A model generated the notes under the pieces. The model made no database searches. It was not told the origin of the DNA and was given only the letters and a program-made list of their open reading frames with translations. A stretch of DNA of 64,000 nt from Alphaproteobacteria bacterium (GTDB lineage Bacteria > Pseudomonadota > Alphaproteobacteria > UBA8366): contig WHUA01000001.1 in the NCBI GenBank assembly GCA_009377445.1, positions 62,001-126,000 of the forward strand, given 5' to 3'. A program made the position numbers and the translations under genes. This document shows, in pieces, positions 63,034 through 64,000 of this stretch (position 1 is its first letter; each line of letters starts with the position of its first letter).

Positions 63034-63783
63034 TCAGATCACCTTCGCTTCGTTGCGCAGCTTGTTGACCAGTTCGGCCACGGTTTCCACCTTCACGCCC
63101 GCCTGCCGTTTCGGCGGCTCGACGACCTTCAGCGTCTTGAGCCTGGGATTGACGTCGACGCCCAGGTCCGCCGGCGTCGTGTTGTCGATCGGCTTCTTCT
63201 TCGCCTTCATGATATTGGGAAGCGATGCGTAGCGCGGCTCGTTGAGGCGAAGGTCGCTGGTGACGACCGCGGGCAGCGTGACCTTCAGCGTCTCGAGCCC
63301 GCCGTCGACTTCGCGCGTCACCTGCGCGCCGCCGTCGGCCAGCGTGATCTTCGAGGCGAAGGTCGCCTGGCTCCAGCCGAGCAGCGCGGCCAGCATCTGG
63401 CCGGTCTGGTTGGAGTCGTCGTCGATCGCCTGCTTGCCGACGATGACGAGGCCCGGCTTCTCGCGATCGACCAGCACCTTGAGGATCTTGGCGACCGCCA
63501 ACGGCTCGGCCGGCACGTCGGTCTGGACCAGGATGCCGCGGTCCGCGCCCATCGCCAGCGCGGTGCGGATCGTCTCCTGGCACTGCTGCGGGCCGACGGA
63601 AACCACGATGACTTCGCTCGCGGTTCCCGCTTCCTTCATGCGGATCGCTTCTTCGACGGAGATCTCGTCGAACGGGTTCATCGACATCTTGACGTTCGCT
63701 GTTTCGACGCCGGTCTGGTCCGCCTTCACGCGAATTTTGACGTTATAGTCGATGACGCGCTTGACGGGGACGAGGACCTTCAT
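63034..63783 (-). CDS. etfB: Electron transfer flavoprotein subunit beta
   Basis: AMP-binding partner of EtfA. 249 residues, starting [20 protein letters not shown]. Motifs: [50 protein letters not shown] and the ETF-beta signature region [20 protein letters not shown]. Followed by etfA after 2 bases. The upstream spacer holds a good promoter. Confidence 0.97.
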   Translation of the reverse strand: MKVLVPVKRVIDYNVKIRVKADQTGVETANVKMSMNPFDEISVEEAIRMKEAGTASEVIVVSVGPQQCQETIRTALAMGADRGILVQTDVPAEPLAVAKILKVLVDREKPGLVIVGKQAIDDDSNQTGQMLAALLGWSQATFASKITLADGGAQVTREVDGGLETLKVTLPAVVTSDLRLNEPRYASLPNIMKAKKKPIDNTTPADLGVDVNPRLKTLKVVEPPKRQAGVKVETVAELVNKLRNEAKVI

Positions 63784-63903
63784 ACGCTCAATGCTCCCCT
63801 TGGATTTCCGCCTTGGGTTTTACGATGGATTCCGCCTCTTTTTGGGGTGGGGCTCAAGCCTTGTCAAGCAGAGGCGGCGAGCGGTCGCACCCGAGGCGGG
63901 CGC

Positions 63904-63932
63904 ACCATAGGCGGAAGCATGCGGCAGGTCAA
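63904..63932 (-). promoter_or_regulatory. Putative sigma70-type promoter of the etfB-etfA-hbd operon
   Basis: Minus-strand TTGACC (63927-63932), 17-base spacer and TATGGT (63904-63909, four of six consensus). A second perfect TTGACA lies at 63862-63867 but its -10 is poor. The leader to etfB is about 115 bases and shows no recognisable riboswitch. Confidence 0.5.
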
Positions 63933-63971
63933 ACGGCGGCGTCACACCCGGCAACTGGAGGACTATCGCAT

Positions 63972-64000
63972 TTGGTCGAGACGCCCAAGTATACCCTCTC
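63972..64000 (+). CDS. Possible start of a SOUL-type heme-binding protein (29 bases only)
   Basis: A TTG at 63972 with GGAGG 10 bases upstream opens a frame reading (M)VETPKYTL to the window edge. The VETPKYTL opening resembles the mature start of SOUL heme-binding proteins. Far too short to be certain; an in-frame check of the following sequence would decide. Confidence 0.25.

Overview
The window reads as one contiguous piece of a GC-rich (mid-60s percent by eye) alphaproteobacterial chromosome. The gene order kdsB-pheA, nudC | ffs | dnaX-ybaB-recR, def-fmt-truA, dapE-dapD, argB-engB-yidC-yidD-rnpA-rpmH is the arrangement I know from Rhodospirillales and their relatives, and metX-metW, the B12-dependent ribonucleotide reductase, TIGR02302/DUF4175 and DUF2125 proteins fit the same group. 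I cannot name a genus. Almost everything is core housekeeping; I see no prophage, insertion sequence, integrase, CRISPR array or defence island.

Left part (1-24.5 kb): the end of a peptide ABC transporter (yejB partial, yejA), hisN and an anchored cytochrome c; then kdsB, pheA, nudC, the SRP RNA gene ffs, dnaX-ybaB-recR, a DUF4139 protein, rmuC, def-fmt-truA, a small membrane protein, the lysine/DAP genes dapE-dapD with a HAD nucleotidase, a PAS-GGDEF diguanylate cyclase, argB, and the engB-yidC-yidD-rnpA-rpmH membrane-insertion and translation cluster.

Middle (24.5-43 kb): a TVP38 membrane protein, a sensor kinase with no adjacent regulator, panB-panC, gpt, an OmpA-like lipoprotein, tRNA-Arg(ACG), an Asn-rich secreted protein of unknown function, a Tat-exported PhoX-type phosphatase, a degenerate nuclease-fold protein overlapping a small zinc-ribbon gene next to a 3-hydroxyacyl-CoA dehydrogenase, a gliding-type ABC-2 exporter (ATPase, permease, GldG-like auxiliary), a cobalamin-binding-like protein, and metW-metX.

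Right part (43-64 kb): a chorismate mutase carrying an apparently degenerate prephenate-dehydratase-like tail, translationally coupled to hisC and tyrA; DUF2125, chaC-like cyclotransferase, nrdJ, plsC-ydcF, ftsE-ftsX with a divergent MJ0042/DUF3426 protein; the tightly overlapped chain argH-lptM-lysA-TIGR02302; a TlpA thioredoxin; a GNAT protein; and hbd-etfA-etfB. Two aromatic loci (pheA alone at 4.8 kb, CM-hisC-tyrA at 43 kb) together supply Phe and Tyr; dapD, dapE and lysA supply lysine; argB and argH supply arginine.

The most interesting non-genic signal is that the long gaps between convergent genes are filled with palindromic repeats. One family (core CTTCGACAAGCTCAG) sits as inverted pairs at about 11.0, 19.9 and 54.4 kb; the last pair is nested inside a second inverted repeat. 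A second family (stem-ACAAG-stem) occurs at 31.7 kb and twice, in opposite orientation, at 41.1 kb. I found no clear new multi-gene system; the best leads are these repeats, the chorismate mutase fusion, the Asn-rich secreted protein and the zinc-ribbon/nuclease-like overlapping pair.
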